Source of the DNA: UBA2357 sp046295975
Lineage (GTDB): Bacteria > Pseudomonadota > Gammaproteobacteria > Burkholderiales > Rhodocyclaceae
Length of the DNA: 64,000 bases
Direction of reading: 5' to 3'
NCBI GenBank assembly: GCA_046295975.1
Contig: JBKBMG010000027.1
Coordinates: 1 to 64,000 of the forward strand
Under the pieces are notes generated by a model, which saw only the letters and a program-made list of their open reading frames with translations, did not search any database and was not told where the DNA came from. This document shows, piece by piece, positions 1 through 7,148 of this stretch (its first letter is position 1; every line of letters begins with the position of its first letter). A program made the translations under genes and the position numbers.

Positions 1-120
1 ACTCCTATCGACTCAAGGAGAAACTCAAGTCCGGACTCGTCCGGTCATTCGACGACCAACCTCAACCGGGTGGGGAAATTTGAATTACCACGCTGGGGAC
101 AATTCGCTTGCCCTTGACAG

Positions 121-567
121 ATGACTTCGCTCTGCGACTCGGAGCGCTTTCCCCTCGAGGCCTTCGCCCAGCTCTACCATGAGCGCTGGCGCATCGAGGA
201 GGCGTTCAAACGTCTCAAGCATCGCCTCAACCTCGAACACACCAGCGGCTTGTCCTGGCTTGCAGCCCGCCAGGACTTCGGGGCCAAGGCCGTGTGCGAC
301 AACCTCGCCGCGCTGGCTGCGTGGTGCGCCGCCGAGCGCCACCTCGAACCCGACACGGCTTGGCGCATTAACCGCACATTAGCGTTCAACGTCCTGCGCC
401 GCATCCTGCCACGCGCACTCGTCACCGCCACCCTGGGCGCACGCATCGTTGCCGAAGTGCTTTCCCAGATCGCACTCAACGTCCAGAAGTTCGTCCCCGA
501 ACGCCATCGACCTCGAACCCCGCGCAACAAGCCTCACAAGTTCCATGCTTACAAGTCTGCTGTATGA
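121..567 (+). pseudogene. IS4-family transposase, C-terminal remnant
   Basis: About 148 residues matching the C-terminal part of an IS4-type DDE transposase. The stretch YHERWRIEEAFKRLK at residues 19-33 fits the Y-(2)-R-(3)-E-(6)-K signature that carries the catalytic glutamate. The N-terminal and central parts with the two catalytic aspartates are absent: an in-frame stop lies at 115-117 and bases 1-114 do not read as transposase. The fragment is therefore inactive. It ends in a basic tail typical of these proteins. It lies inside the integrative element that fills the left end of the window, so it is probably a decayed insertion within mobile DNA. The family call rests on the motif only. 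Confidence 0.75.
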
Positions 568-1318
568 TCAATGCCTAAGTTGAGAGGATTGGGATCTCAC
601 CTCCATACCAAAGGCAATGTTCAGCAGCAGTAGAGCAGGTGCCGGGATCTCACGCCCCTACTCGTACCACTCGTACCGACTCCCGCAACTTTGCGAAGTC
701 AGGAAGTGGTTCCATAGCTTCCACAACTCGACCTCGTTCAACTCAGATTTCTGGCGTAACGTGAGGACCTCGAGGCCAAATAGACTTTCAGTGTCATAGC
801 TTACGAGACAATGCCGGATGTTTCTAGTCACTATATCGAAAATTGCAGCGTAACAGACTATCCGACCCGACCGCAATTTCAAGCGGTGTGACTTATTCCC
901 CTTCTGTAACACCAATCTCGACTCACACGCCCAATCCCGCCCCACTGCCCCACTCCGGATTCCACTCCTTCGGCAACGCCGCTACCAACAACATCTCCTG
1001 CGTCACTGTCTGCGTAAACTGACCGGCCAGCGCCGCCTCCACAATCACCGGTGCCAAGCGCGCCAAGGGCTCGACGCCATCGTGGTTGCGCTCGCGGGCG
1101 ACTACCCATTCCGAACGGTATATCTGCAGTACATGGCAATCAAAAAGCCGATCGAGCGCTCGTTCGCATCGGTTCGGAGCACCTACGCATCGCGTTCGAT
1201 CAGGTCTGACGGGGCTCGGTACACCACGGCGCCTGGAGCGTCGCCGCACAGCTGCGCCTCGGACTATTCGGGCAATGGAATACTCAGCGGTCAGAGTGCT
1301 CCGCCTCGTGTCGTCGTG
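568..1318. other. stretch without a confident gene inside the integrative element
   Basis: No gene here can be called with confidence. Positions 660-920 are clearly richer in A+T than the rest of the window, which suggests foreign or decayed DNA. Two minus-strand frames are open: 658-945 (95 residues, GTG start, protein-like composition with few low-complexity runs) and 923-1249 (108 residues, GTG start, arginine-rich N-terminus and a more protein-like second half). Neither has a good ribosome binding site or a motif I recognise; either could be a gene remnant. A 10-base direct repeat, GGGATCTCAC, occurs at 591-600 and 644-653, just downstream of the transposase remnant, and may be a scar of an insertion or deletion. 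Confidence 0.4.
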
Positions 1319-1624
1319 CTATTCGTCCTTGTCCGACTGCTGCCCTCCGGCCAGCCGCGCTTCAGTCTCCGCCATCAGCGCAGTCGCGCTACACCCCAAC
1401 GCGCGCGCGATTCGGATGATCAACGCCAGAGTAGGCATATGCTCACCGCGCTCGATCTTGCCCATGTGGGATCGTTCGACGCCGGCACGGTGCGCGAGCG
1501 TCTCTTGCGCCACCCCTTGAGCGGTCCTGGCCTCCCGCACGGCAGCACCGAAGGCCAAGGCGGGCTCAGCTTCAAAGGTGGTGGAACCGAGCGGACGGCC
1601 ACGTTGTATCGGACGCTTCTGCAT
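1319..1624 (-). CDS. XRE-family helix-turn-helix regulator
   Basis: A 101-residue soluble DNA-binding protein of the Cro/C1 type. The HTH_XRE domain spans about residues 25-85: FGAAVREARTAQGVAQETLA forms the first helices, then GVERSHMGKIERGEHMPTLA gives the recognition helix and the conserved (K/I)ERGE..P turn. There is no ligand-binding or dimerisation domain beyond this. The gene diverges from the LysR-type ligand-domain gene at 1713, with a short shared intergenic region holding a perfect 12-base palindrome; an 11-base inverted repeat overlaps its own start codon. That layout suggests an autoregulator of the divergent pair, possibly controlling transfer or excision of the element. Family is secure; target is inferred. 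Confidence 0.85.
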   Translation of the reverse strand: MQKRPIQRGRPLGSTTFEAEPALAFGAAVREARTAQGVAQETLAHRAGVERSHMGKIERGEHMPTLALIIRIARALGCSATALMAETEARLAGGQQSDKDE

Positions 1625-1637
1625 CCGCAGAAGCGTC
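1612..1637. promoter_or_regulatory. perfect 11-bp inverted repeat over the XRE start codon (candidate operator)
   Basis: Left arm GACGCTTCTGC (1612-1622) and right arm GCAGAAGCGTC (1627-1637) are exact reverse complements separated by ATCC. The start codon of the XRE gene (1624-1622) lies at the inner edge of the left arm. Such a site could be an operator for autorepression, or an mRNA hairpin that sequesters the start. The repeat is seen directly; its role is inference. Confidence 0.5.
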
Positions 1638-1661
1638 GAAGATCAGCACATCTTAAACCAC

Positions 1662-1673
1662 GTTAAATTTAAC
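1662..1673. promoter_or_regulatory. 12-bp palindrome GTTAAATTTAAC between divergent regulators
   Basis: A perfect AT-rich palindrome in the short region between the XRE gene and the LysR-domain gene. XRE dimers typically bind such symmetrical sites overlapping promoters, so this is a second candidate operator for control of both genes. No clear -35/-10 pair could be fixed with confidence. Confidence 0.45.
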
Positions 1674-1712
1674 TCAATAATGCTAATCTTCGGATGCCCA
1701 TCCACTCGGACG

Positions 1713-2402
1713 ATGCCGATGTCGACGCATGCTCCCGGCGCCTCCAGGCTCCGACTTGTCATCAGTGAGGTCGGTGCTCAGCCACCACTGGCTCGTTTGC
1801 TGGCCCTCCAACGCAGCGAGGCGCCGGACATTGAGCTTTCCCTGTCTGAAACCAGCCTTGGCCGCCAGGTCGACGGCTTGCTGACTGGCTTGTACGATGT
1901 CGGCCTGGCGATGTCCGGGGACGAGAATCGCGGATTGACTGCGGAGCCCATCTGGCAGGAACCGCTTGTGCTCGCCGTGCCGGCGCGCTCACCTCTCCTC
2001 ACCTATACGCACGTCCCGTTGTCCGAGGCGTTGTGCTACCCGATGGTGCTGTGGCACCCAACAGCCTGCGCGGGCATCGATCGACAGGTCGCCCGCATCC
2101 TTGACGACGTCACCGAACCCCCAATCGTGGCCGAGCGGGTCACATCCTCCGACTTGATGATGACCCTGGTGGCCGCCGGCTACGGCATCGGCCTGGCGCC
2201 GGCCGCGCAGATCGTAGCCTACCGCCCACTCGGCGTGGTTATGCGCCCGCTGGCCGGCTTGTCGCCGCAGTTGATCACCTACCTGCTGCGGCCAAGAGCC
2301 GAGGCCAGCGACAGTTTGTGCCGGTTTGCCCGGCGCGCCATGCGCGTCGGCTCGATGCGCATGGGCGATCGGGACGGGGCGTCATCACCGACGTCGGACT
2401 AG
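1713..2402 (+). CDS. LysR-type substrate-binding domain protein lacking the DNA-binding domain
   Basis: A 229-residue protein (ATG at 1713, alternatives at 1680 and 1719) that matches only the periplasmic-binding-protein-like effector domain of LysR regulators. It opens with a beta strand (RLRLVISEVG), continues with LLALQRSEAPDIELSLSE and the hinge QVDGLLTGLYDVGLAM, and contains VAAGYGIGLAPAA near residue 170, all typical of LysR_substrate. The usual N-terminal winged helix of about 60 residues is missing, and it is not hidden upstream because that DNA encodes the XRE gene on the other strand. It may therefore act as a ligand-sensing partner of the divergent XRE protein, or be the leftover of a decayed regulator. 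An intact frame and the conserved divergent layout favour a working protein. Confidence 0.75.
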   Translation: MPMSTHAPGASRLRLVISEVGAQPPLARLLALQRSEAPDIELSLSETSLGRQVDGLLTGLYDVGLAMSGDENRGLTAEPIWQEPLVLAVPARSPLLTYTHVPLSEALCYPMVLWHPTACAGIDRQVARILDDVTEPPIVAERVTSSDLMMTLVAAGYGIGLAPAAQIVAYRPLGVVMRPLAGLSPQLITYLLRPRAEASDSLCRFARRAMRVGSMRMGDRDGASSPTSD

Positions 2403-2414
2403 AAATCCAGCTAC

Positions 2415-4274
2415 CTAAGTGCCGTCACCGCGTACCCTGGTGTCGCCGAGCAAACCCAGGACGCCAAGTACCGTTTGCATGGCTTCACTGGCATTGCCGG
2501 CGACCACCGCCTCCAGCGGGGACAGGCCGCCCAGGGCGTCCAGCGGTTCGCACAGGACGCGATACAACATCCAGCTGTCGAGGTCACCAACGCGCGCCAG
2601 GACGGCGCGAGTGAAGTCCCGGCGCACCGGGTCCAGTTGCCAGTCCGGAATGCGCTGCCCCCGGTTGCCCATGCTGAGCGACAGCAGACGGCGGGCCTGG
2701 ATGTCCCGGTTGGTCTGGTGACGCGACTTGCCCACCAGTTTGGCGAACGCCGGTAGCGGGAGGCTGTGGGGCGACTCGAAGGTCGCCAGCATAATTGCCC
2801 GTTCGCGCTGGATGTCGGTCAGGATCGGCTGAGGACGCTGATCTCTGCGCGCGATGAGCGAGAACACCGGGGATCTTTCTTGTTCACCGTCCTCGCCTGC
2901 CGCCACGTCGGCTGACGCGATCTCCACATGACCATCGCGGACCGGAAGGGGTTCGACGGCGGGAGCAGACGACAGCGGATTGTGATCGTTGCGTCGCCTC
3001 CGCCGCATGGAGGGCGCCATTTGCGGATCGGCCTGCAGGCCTTGCATCTCCCACTGATCCAAGCGGTCCGCCCAGTCCCGCATCATGGCCCGGCGCTGCT
3101 CCACGTACTCGGCGTAGTTGTAGCTCGCCCGAATCTGATTGGTGTCGGCATGGGAGAGCTGGGCCTCCACCCAGTCCTTGTGGTAGCCCAACTCGTTGAG
3201 TGCGGTGGAAATCGTCGCCCGGATACCGTGCCCCGTGAGCAGGTTCTGGTAGCCCATGCGCTTGAGCGCGGCGTTGAGGGTGTTCTCGCTGATCCGTTCC
3301 CTGGGCTTGCTGCGGTGCGAGAGCAGGTAGCGCTGGGCTGGCGTCATGGTACGGAGCAGCTCCCGGACGATCGCGATCGCCTGTCGAGGCAGTGGCACCA
3401 CATAGGGCGGAATCTCCGTGCAACACTTGTTCTCCTTGCGCAGTTGCTCCTGCAGTTGCTTGACGTTCTCCGGCGGGATGATCCAGAGGCCGCGCTCGAG
3501 GTCGAACTGCTTCGGCACTGCCGAGCGTAGCTCACCGGTGCGTACACCGGTGAGCAGCAGCAACCGCAATCCCAGTTGCGTGTTCAGATCGCCGCCATAG
3601 CGATGCAACTTCGCGAGGAGTTCCGGCATCTGCTCGATGCGAAGGAAAGGATTGTGCTTCACGCGCGGCTTCGGCATCGCCACGATGTCGAGGTCTGCGG
3701 CCGGGTTGCTCTGCAGATCGACTTCGACCATCGCGTAGCGGAACAACTGGTTCAGCCAGGTGCGGCATTTCTCCGCCGTGGTAAACGCACGACGGCGCTC
3801 GATCTTGCGCAGGGCCTCCAGCAGGTTGCTACGGGTGATGCCGAAGACCGATTGCTGGCCCAGCGTCGGCAGTAGGTCCTTCTCGAAGATGCGGTCGATC
3901 TGCGACAGAGTGCTCTGGCGCCCGGTCTTCAGGCTCAGCGACTTGAAGGCGCGCCAGGCTTGGAAGACCGCCTCAAAGGTATTGGACGCGGCCACGAGCG
4001 CCGCCTCGCGCTCCTGTCGGCGGTGGATGCGGGGATCGATTCCCTTGGCGACGAGCGCGCGGGCTTGGTTGCGGAGTTTTCGGGCTTCCTTGAGGCTGAT
4101 CTCGGGATAGGCGCCCAGCGAGATGCGGGGCTGTTTGCCGGCCCAGGAGAAGCGGAAGTGCCAGTGCTTGGCCCCGTTGGCGCCGACGAACAGCGCCAGG
4201 CCGTCCCCGTCCTTGAGCGTGTAGTCCTTGCCGGCCGGCCTGGCCTGGCGGAGGGTCGTGTCTGTGAGTGGCAT
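2415..4274 (-). CDS. tyrosine-type site-specific integrase of an ICE/genomic island
   Basis: A 619-residue tyrosine recombinase. Residues 1-90 form the DUF4102-like arm-binding domain (LTDTTLRQARPAGKDYTLKD, DGLALFV), 95-200 the core-binding domain and about 205-400 the catalytic domain. Catalytic residues visible are R245 in LTGVRTGELR, H349 and R352 in GHGIR, H375 in LSHAD, and a tyrosine near 385 in RASYNYAEY. P4-type integrases end near residue 420; here about 200 further residues follow, including a helix-turn-helix-like stretch (residues about 510-545) and a final segment around WMLYRVLCEPLDALGG. Transcription runs away from the tRNA-Gly gene, with its start about 230 bp from the tRNA 3' end, the layout of ICEclc-type elements that use this tRNA as target. 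Confidence 0.93.
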   Translation of the reverse strand: MPLTDTTLRQARPAGKDYTLKDGDGLALFVGANGAKHWHFRFSWAGKQPRISLGAYPEISLKEARKLRNQARALVAKGIDPRIHRRQEREAALVAASNTFEAVFQAWRAFKSLSLKTGRQSTLSQIDRIFEKDLLPTLGQQSVFGITRSNLLEALRKIERRRAFTTAEKCRTWLNQLFRYAMVEVDLQSNPAADLDIVAMPKPRVKHNPFLRIEQMPELLAKLHRYGGDLNTQLGLRLLLLTGVRTGELRSAVPKQFDLERGLWIIPPENVKQLQEQLRKENKCCTEIPPYVVPLPRQAIAIVRELLRTMTPAQRYLLSHRSKPRERISENTLNAALKRMGYQNLLTGHGIRATISTALNELGYHKDWVEAQLSHADTNQIRASYNYAEYVEQRRAMMRDWADRLDQWEMQGLQADPQMAPSMRRRRRNDHNPLSSAPAVEPLPVRDGHVEIASADVAAGEDGEQERSPVFSLIARRDQRPQPILTDIQRERAIMLATFESPHSLPLPAFAKLVGKSRHQTNRDIQARRLLSLSMGNRGQRIPDWQLDPVRRDFTRAVLARVGDLDSWMLYRVLCEPLDALGGLSPLEAVVAGNASEAMQTVLGVLGLLGDTRVRGDGT

Positions 4275-4275
4275 C

Positions 4276-4387
4276 GTACATCTCCCCGTCTCGTTGGATT
4301 GAGGAGAGATGTACTGCCTGCAGCGGTACCACGCCCGAAGGAAACCGAACCGCCGCTCGCCCCGATTGATGTACTGAAAAATGTACT
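4276..4387. repeat. inverted GTACATCTC/GAGATGTAC pair and three ATGTACT repeats
   Basis: Between the integrase start and the attachment site, GTACATCTC (4276-4284) is matched by its reverse complement GAGATGTAC (4306-4314). The heptamer ATGTACT occurs at 4309-4315, 4369-4375 and 4381-4387, the last two exactly 12 bases apart. Clustered short repeats beside an att site are typical of arm-type integrase or excisionase sites, and the inverted pair could be an operator in the integrase leader. Repeats are observed; function is inferred. Confidence 0.5.
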
Positions 4388-4433
4388 AAAAACTCGTGGC
4401 TAGGTGTGGCTTCCGGTGGAACTCGCTGGAATG

Positions 4434-4456
4434 AAAAAAGGGACCGAAGTCCCTTT
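4434..4456 (-). terminator. intrinsic terminator downstream of tRNA-Gly
   Basis: Read on the minus strand, an 8-bp stem AAAGGGAC / GTCCCTTT closes a TTCG tetraloop and runs into a T tract (TTTTTT). It lies about 45 bases after the tRNA-Gly 3' end and would separate tRNA transcription from the integrase gene. It sits on the element side of the attachment site, so the integrated element supplies its own tRNA terminator. Confidence 0.75.
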
Positions 4457-4501
4457 ATTCAACCGCTTGTGGAATTCAGTGGAACTCCATAGCAGTGCAT
4501 C

Positions 4502-4519
4502 TGGAGCGGGAAACGAGTC
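4502..4519. other. attachment site (3' end of tRNA-Gly) of the integrated element
   Basis: The last 18 bases of the tRNA-Gly gene, including the CCA, are the likely recombination core, by analogy with ICEclc-family elements that use the 3' end of this tRNA. The element restores the tRNA 3' end on integration. No second copy of this core is present in bases 1-4500, so the opposite boundary lies outside the window. The exact core length cannot be fixed without the other end. Confidence 0.6.
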
Positions 4520-4577
4520 TCGAACTCGCGACCTCAACCTTGGCAAGGTTGCGCTCTACCAACTGAGCTATTCCCGC
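4502..4577 (-). tRNA. glyT: tRNA-Gly(GCC)
   Basis: 76 nt with encoded CCA. The acceptor stem GCGGGAA pairs with TTCCCGC, the discriminator base is T, and the anticodon loop CTTGCCAAG gives GCC. D-loop (AGTTGGTAGA) and T-loop (TTCGAGA) are standard. Its own strong promoter lies at 4591-4618. It is the insertion target of the element to its left. The symbol is only a convention for this isoacceptor. Confidence 0.96.
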
Positions 4578-4590
4578 TCGAAAGACCGCC

Positions 4591-4618
4591 ATTATAGCTT
4601 CGATTCCGACTCTGTCAA
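4591..4618 (-). promoter_or_regulatory. sigma-70 promoter of tRNA-Gly
   Basis: On the minus strand, TTGACA (4618-4613) and TATAAT (4596-4591), both perfect consensus hexamers, are separated by 16 bases. Transcription would start about 7 bases before the tRNA 5' end. This is one of the strongest promoter matches in the window. Confidence 0.88.
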
Positions 4619-4693
4619 CCACCAGTTTTTCGTATCGAGCCCCGCATCCATTCTTTTGCCTTCCCGAGTCACTACCCACTCGGGCATCCAGGC

Positions 4694-5272
4694 TCACTTG
4701 TTCCGGTCTGCCGCGGTGAGCTGCGGAACAGCGCGGTGCAGATAATACCCCATGGACCACAAGGTGAGCGCGGTCGCGACGTAGATCAACACCGTACCAA
4801 GCAGCTTCACATCGATGAAGAGAATACGCTCGTAGTAAAGCAGCATCGGAATGGCAATCATCTGCGCGGTGGTCTTGAGCTTGCCGATGGTGGCGACGGC
4901 AACGCTGGCGGCCTGGCCAACGCGGGCCATCCACTCCCGCAGTGCCGAAATCGTAATCTCCCGTCCGATGATGACGACCGCGATGATCGCGTCCACCCGG
5001 GACAGCTGCACCAGCACGATCAGGGCCGCGGCAACCATCAGCTTGTCGGCAACTGGATCAAGAAACGCGCCAAAGGCCGATGTCTGTCCGAGCGAGCGCG
5101 CCAGATAGCCGTCAAACCAGTCGGTGACCGCAGCCGCGACGAAGATCACGGTCGCGACAAGATTCTTGGTATGGGGGGCGATGAGCGTGTCGGGCAGGTA
5201 GAACACCCCGACGAAGATCGGAATCAGGGCGATACGCGCCCAGGTGAGAAGATTGGGTATGTTGATCGGCAT
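4694..5272 (-). CDS. pgsA: CDP-diacylglycerol--glycerol-3-phosphate 3-phosphatidyltransferase
   Basis: A 192-residue inner-membrane enzyme that makes phosphatidylglycerol phosphate from CDP-diacylglycerol and glycerol-3-phosphate, the committed step to phosphatidylglycerol and cardiolipin. The CDP-alcohol phosphotransferase signature D-G-x2-A-R-x8-G-x3-D-x3-D is present at about residues 53-77 (DGYLAR ... GAFLDPVADK). Opening MPINIPNLLTWARI is typical of PgsA. Several hydrophobic segments follow (residues 32-50, 78-90, 95-110, 155-180). It is the last gene of the minus-strand run, 33 bp after uvrC, an arrangement common in proteobacteria (uvrC-pgsA-tRNA). Length matches the family. Confidence 0.96.
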   Translation of the reverse strand: MPINIPNLLTWARIALIPIFVGVFYLPDTLIAPHTKNLVATVIFVAAAVTDWFDGYLARSLGQTSAFGAFLDPVADKLMVAAALIVLVQLSRVDAIIAVVIIGREITISALREWMARVGQAASVAVATIGKLKTTAQMIAIPMLLYYERILFIDVKLLGTVLIYVATALTLWSMGYYLHRAVPQLTAADRNK

Positions 5273-5305
5273 GAATCGGGCCTCGCGGCCGTTCCCGGAT
5301 TGGCG

Positions 5306-7141
5306 TCAATGCAGAGCATTGTATATCTGTTCGGCGAGCTTTCGACTGACGCCGTCCACCCGGCACAAGTCCTCCACCGTGGCGGTACGTACGCCGTCGA
5401 GCCCACCAAAGGTGGCCAGCAGGTTTTTGCGACGCGTTGCGCCGATTCCTGGAATGTCTTCCAGTCGCGAACCGATGCGGGCCTTGGCGCGCTTGGCGCG
5501 ATGCCCGGTGATCGCGAAACGGTGGGCCTCGTCGCGAATTTCCTGAATGAGGTGTAAAGCGGGGTGTTCTCCCCCCAACACCAGGGGTGGGCGACCATCC
5601 GCATACACCAGTGACTCCAGTCCGGCCTTTCGCCCTTCGCCTTTCGCCACGCCGACCATGGCCAAGCCCTCCAGGCCCAGTTCAGAGAACATGGCGTGGG
5701 CTGCGCTCACCTGTCCTTTTCCGCCATCGATCAGCACCAGATCCGGGCACACGCCCTCTCCCGACGCGATCTTGCCGTAGCGCCGTTCCAGCACCTGACG
5801 CATGGCAGCAAAGTCATCGCCGCCGGTAATGCCAGTGATGTTGTAGCGACGATACTCGGATCGCTTCATCGTGCCTTCCTCGCACACCACGCAGGAAGCG
5901 ACCGTCGCTTCGCCCATGGTGTGGCTGATGTCAAAGCATTCGATCCGTTGCGGTGCCTCGGGCAGGTCGAGCGCATCACGCAAGGCCTCCAGGCGTGCCG
6001 CGACTCGCCCCGTGTCACGCAGGCGCGACTGGATGGCAGTGCGTGCATTGCCTTCGGCCATCTCCATCCACGCCCGTTCCGCCGCGCCGCGTGGCGACAC
6101 CACGCCACAAGGTTTATCGGCAGACTCCTCCAGTACCGCGCGCACGATGTCCGGCACGGCGTTCACGATCAACCTCCGCGGAAGCGGATGATCCCGATAA
6201 TGCTGCTCGACGAACGCAAGCAGGCCGTCCACCGCGGAGCAGCCGGCTGCAGCGCTCGGAAACTGCGGACGGTCGCCAAGATGGCGTCCGCCGCGCACCA
6301 TCGCGATGTTGACACACACATCCCCGCCCTCCTCCACCGCAGCGAGAATATCGACGTCCTCGTCCTTGCCGCTGTCGACGAACTGCTTGTGCAGCACCGC
6401 CTGCAGCGCACGCACCTGGTCGCGGCAAGCCGCCGCCTCTTCGAACGCCAGGCGCTCCGCCGCGGCCTGCATGCGCCTGCTCAGATCGTCGATCACCTCT
6501 CCCGAATGGCCATCCAGAAAACGCGTGGCCATGCGCACGTCGGCTGCGTAGTCCTCGCGCGACACCAGATCGACACAGGGACCGGAACAGCGTTTGATCT
6601 GATGTAGCAGACAGGGCCGCGAGCGGTTCTGGAACACCGAGTTCTCACAGGTGCGCAGCCGGAAAGTCTTCTGCAGCAACTGGATGCTCTCGCGTACCGC
6701 CCAGGCATTGGGAAATGGTCCGAAGTAGCGCGCACCCTTGGCGAAGGCCCCCCGGTGGTAAGCCAGGCGCGGATATGCGTCGCCCGAAAAACAGATGTAG
6801 GGGTAGGACTTGTCGTCGCGGAAGAGGATGTTGTAGCGCGGCGCGAGACTCTTGATCAGGTTGTTCTCGAGGATCAGCGCCTCGGCTTCCGAGCGTGTCG
6901 CAGTTACGTCCACCCTCAGCACCTGCGCCACCATCATTGCGATGCGCGGACTCGGCTGCGTGCGTTGAAAATAGCTCGACACGCGTCGCTTGAGGTTCTT
7001 GGCCTTGCCGACGTACAAGACCTTGTCGCCCTCGCCGATCATCCGATAGACGCCAGGCTCCTCGGGTACGGTGCGCAGAAACGCCTTGGCGTCGAAAGCG
7101 GACCGCCCGGTCGGTGCGGCGGATTCGTGCTCGCGGCTCAT
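5306..7141 (-). CDS. uvrC: excinuclease ABC subunit C
   Basis: A 611-residue nuclease of nucleotide excision repair that makes both incisions around a lesion after loading by UvrA/UvrB. The GIY-YIG domain lies at about residues 20-100 (EEPGVYRMIG, KVLYVGKAKNLKRRVSSYF), the UVR motif that binds UvrB at about 205-240, and the RNase H-like C-terminal nuclease at about 380-540 (IECFDISHTMGEATVAS; VLIDGGKGQVSAA). Tandem helix-hairpin-helix motifs close the protein (LEDIPGIGATRRKNLL). The frame stays open 29 codons further upstream, but the ATG at 7141 begins the family-like sequence and lies just after the nagZ stop, so it is chosen. Confidence 0.96.
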   Translation of the reverse strand: MSREHESAAPTGRSAFDAKAFLRTVPEEPGVYRMIGEGDKVLYVGKAKNLKRRVSSYFQRTQPSPRIAMMVAQVLRVDVTATRSEAEALILENNLIKSLAPRYNILFRDDKSYPYICFSGDAYPRLAYHRGAFAKGARYFGPFPNAWAVRESIQLLQKTFRLRTCENSVFQNRSRPCLLHQIKRCSGPCVDLVSREDYAADVRMATRFLDGHSGEVIDDLSRRMQAAAERLAFEEAAACRDQVRALQAVLHKQFVDSGKDEDVDILAAVEEGGDVCVNIAMVRGGRHLGDRPQFPSAAAGCSAVDGLLAFVEQHYRDHPLPRRLIVNAVPDIVRAVLEESADKPCGVVSPRGAAERAWMEMAEGNARTAIQSRLRDTGRVAARLEALRDALDLPEAPQRIECFDISHTMGEATVASCVVCEEGTMKRSEYRRYNITGITGGDDFAAMRQVLERRYGKIASGEGVCPDLVLIDGGKGQVSAAHAMFSELGLEGLAMVGVAKGEGRKAGLESLVYADGRPPLVLGGEHPALHLIQEIRDEAHRFAITGHRAKRAKARIGSRLEDIPGIGATRRKNLLATFGGLDGVRTATVEDLCRVDGVSRKLAEQIYNALH

Positions 7142-7148
7142 GCCCCGC

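Noticed and set aside
1082..1240. Plus-strand peptide with PIERSFASVR, resembling the PIESTFATVR motif of IS256 transposases
   Set aside because: Only a few residues match, the flanking sequence does not follow the family and the frame has no good start; chance similarity or a very short relic cannot be separated.
1..4500. Second att copy within the window
   Set aside because: The 18-base tRNA-Gly 3' end occurs only once, so the far boundary is outside the window.
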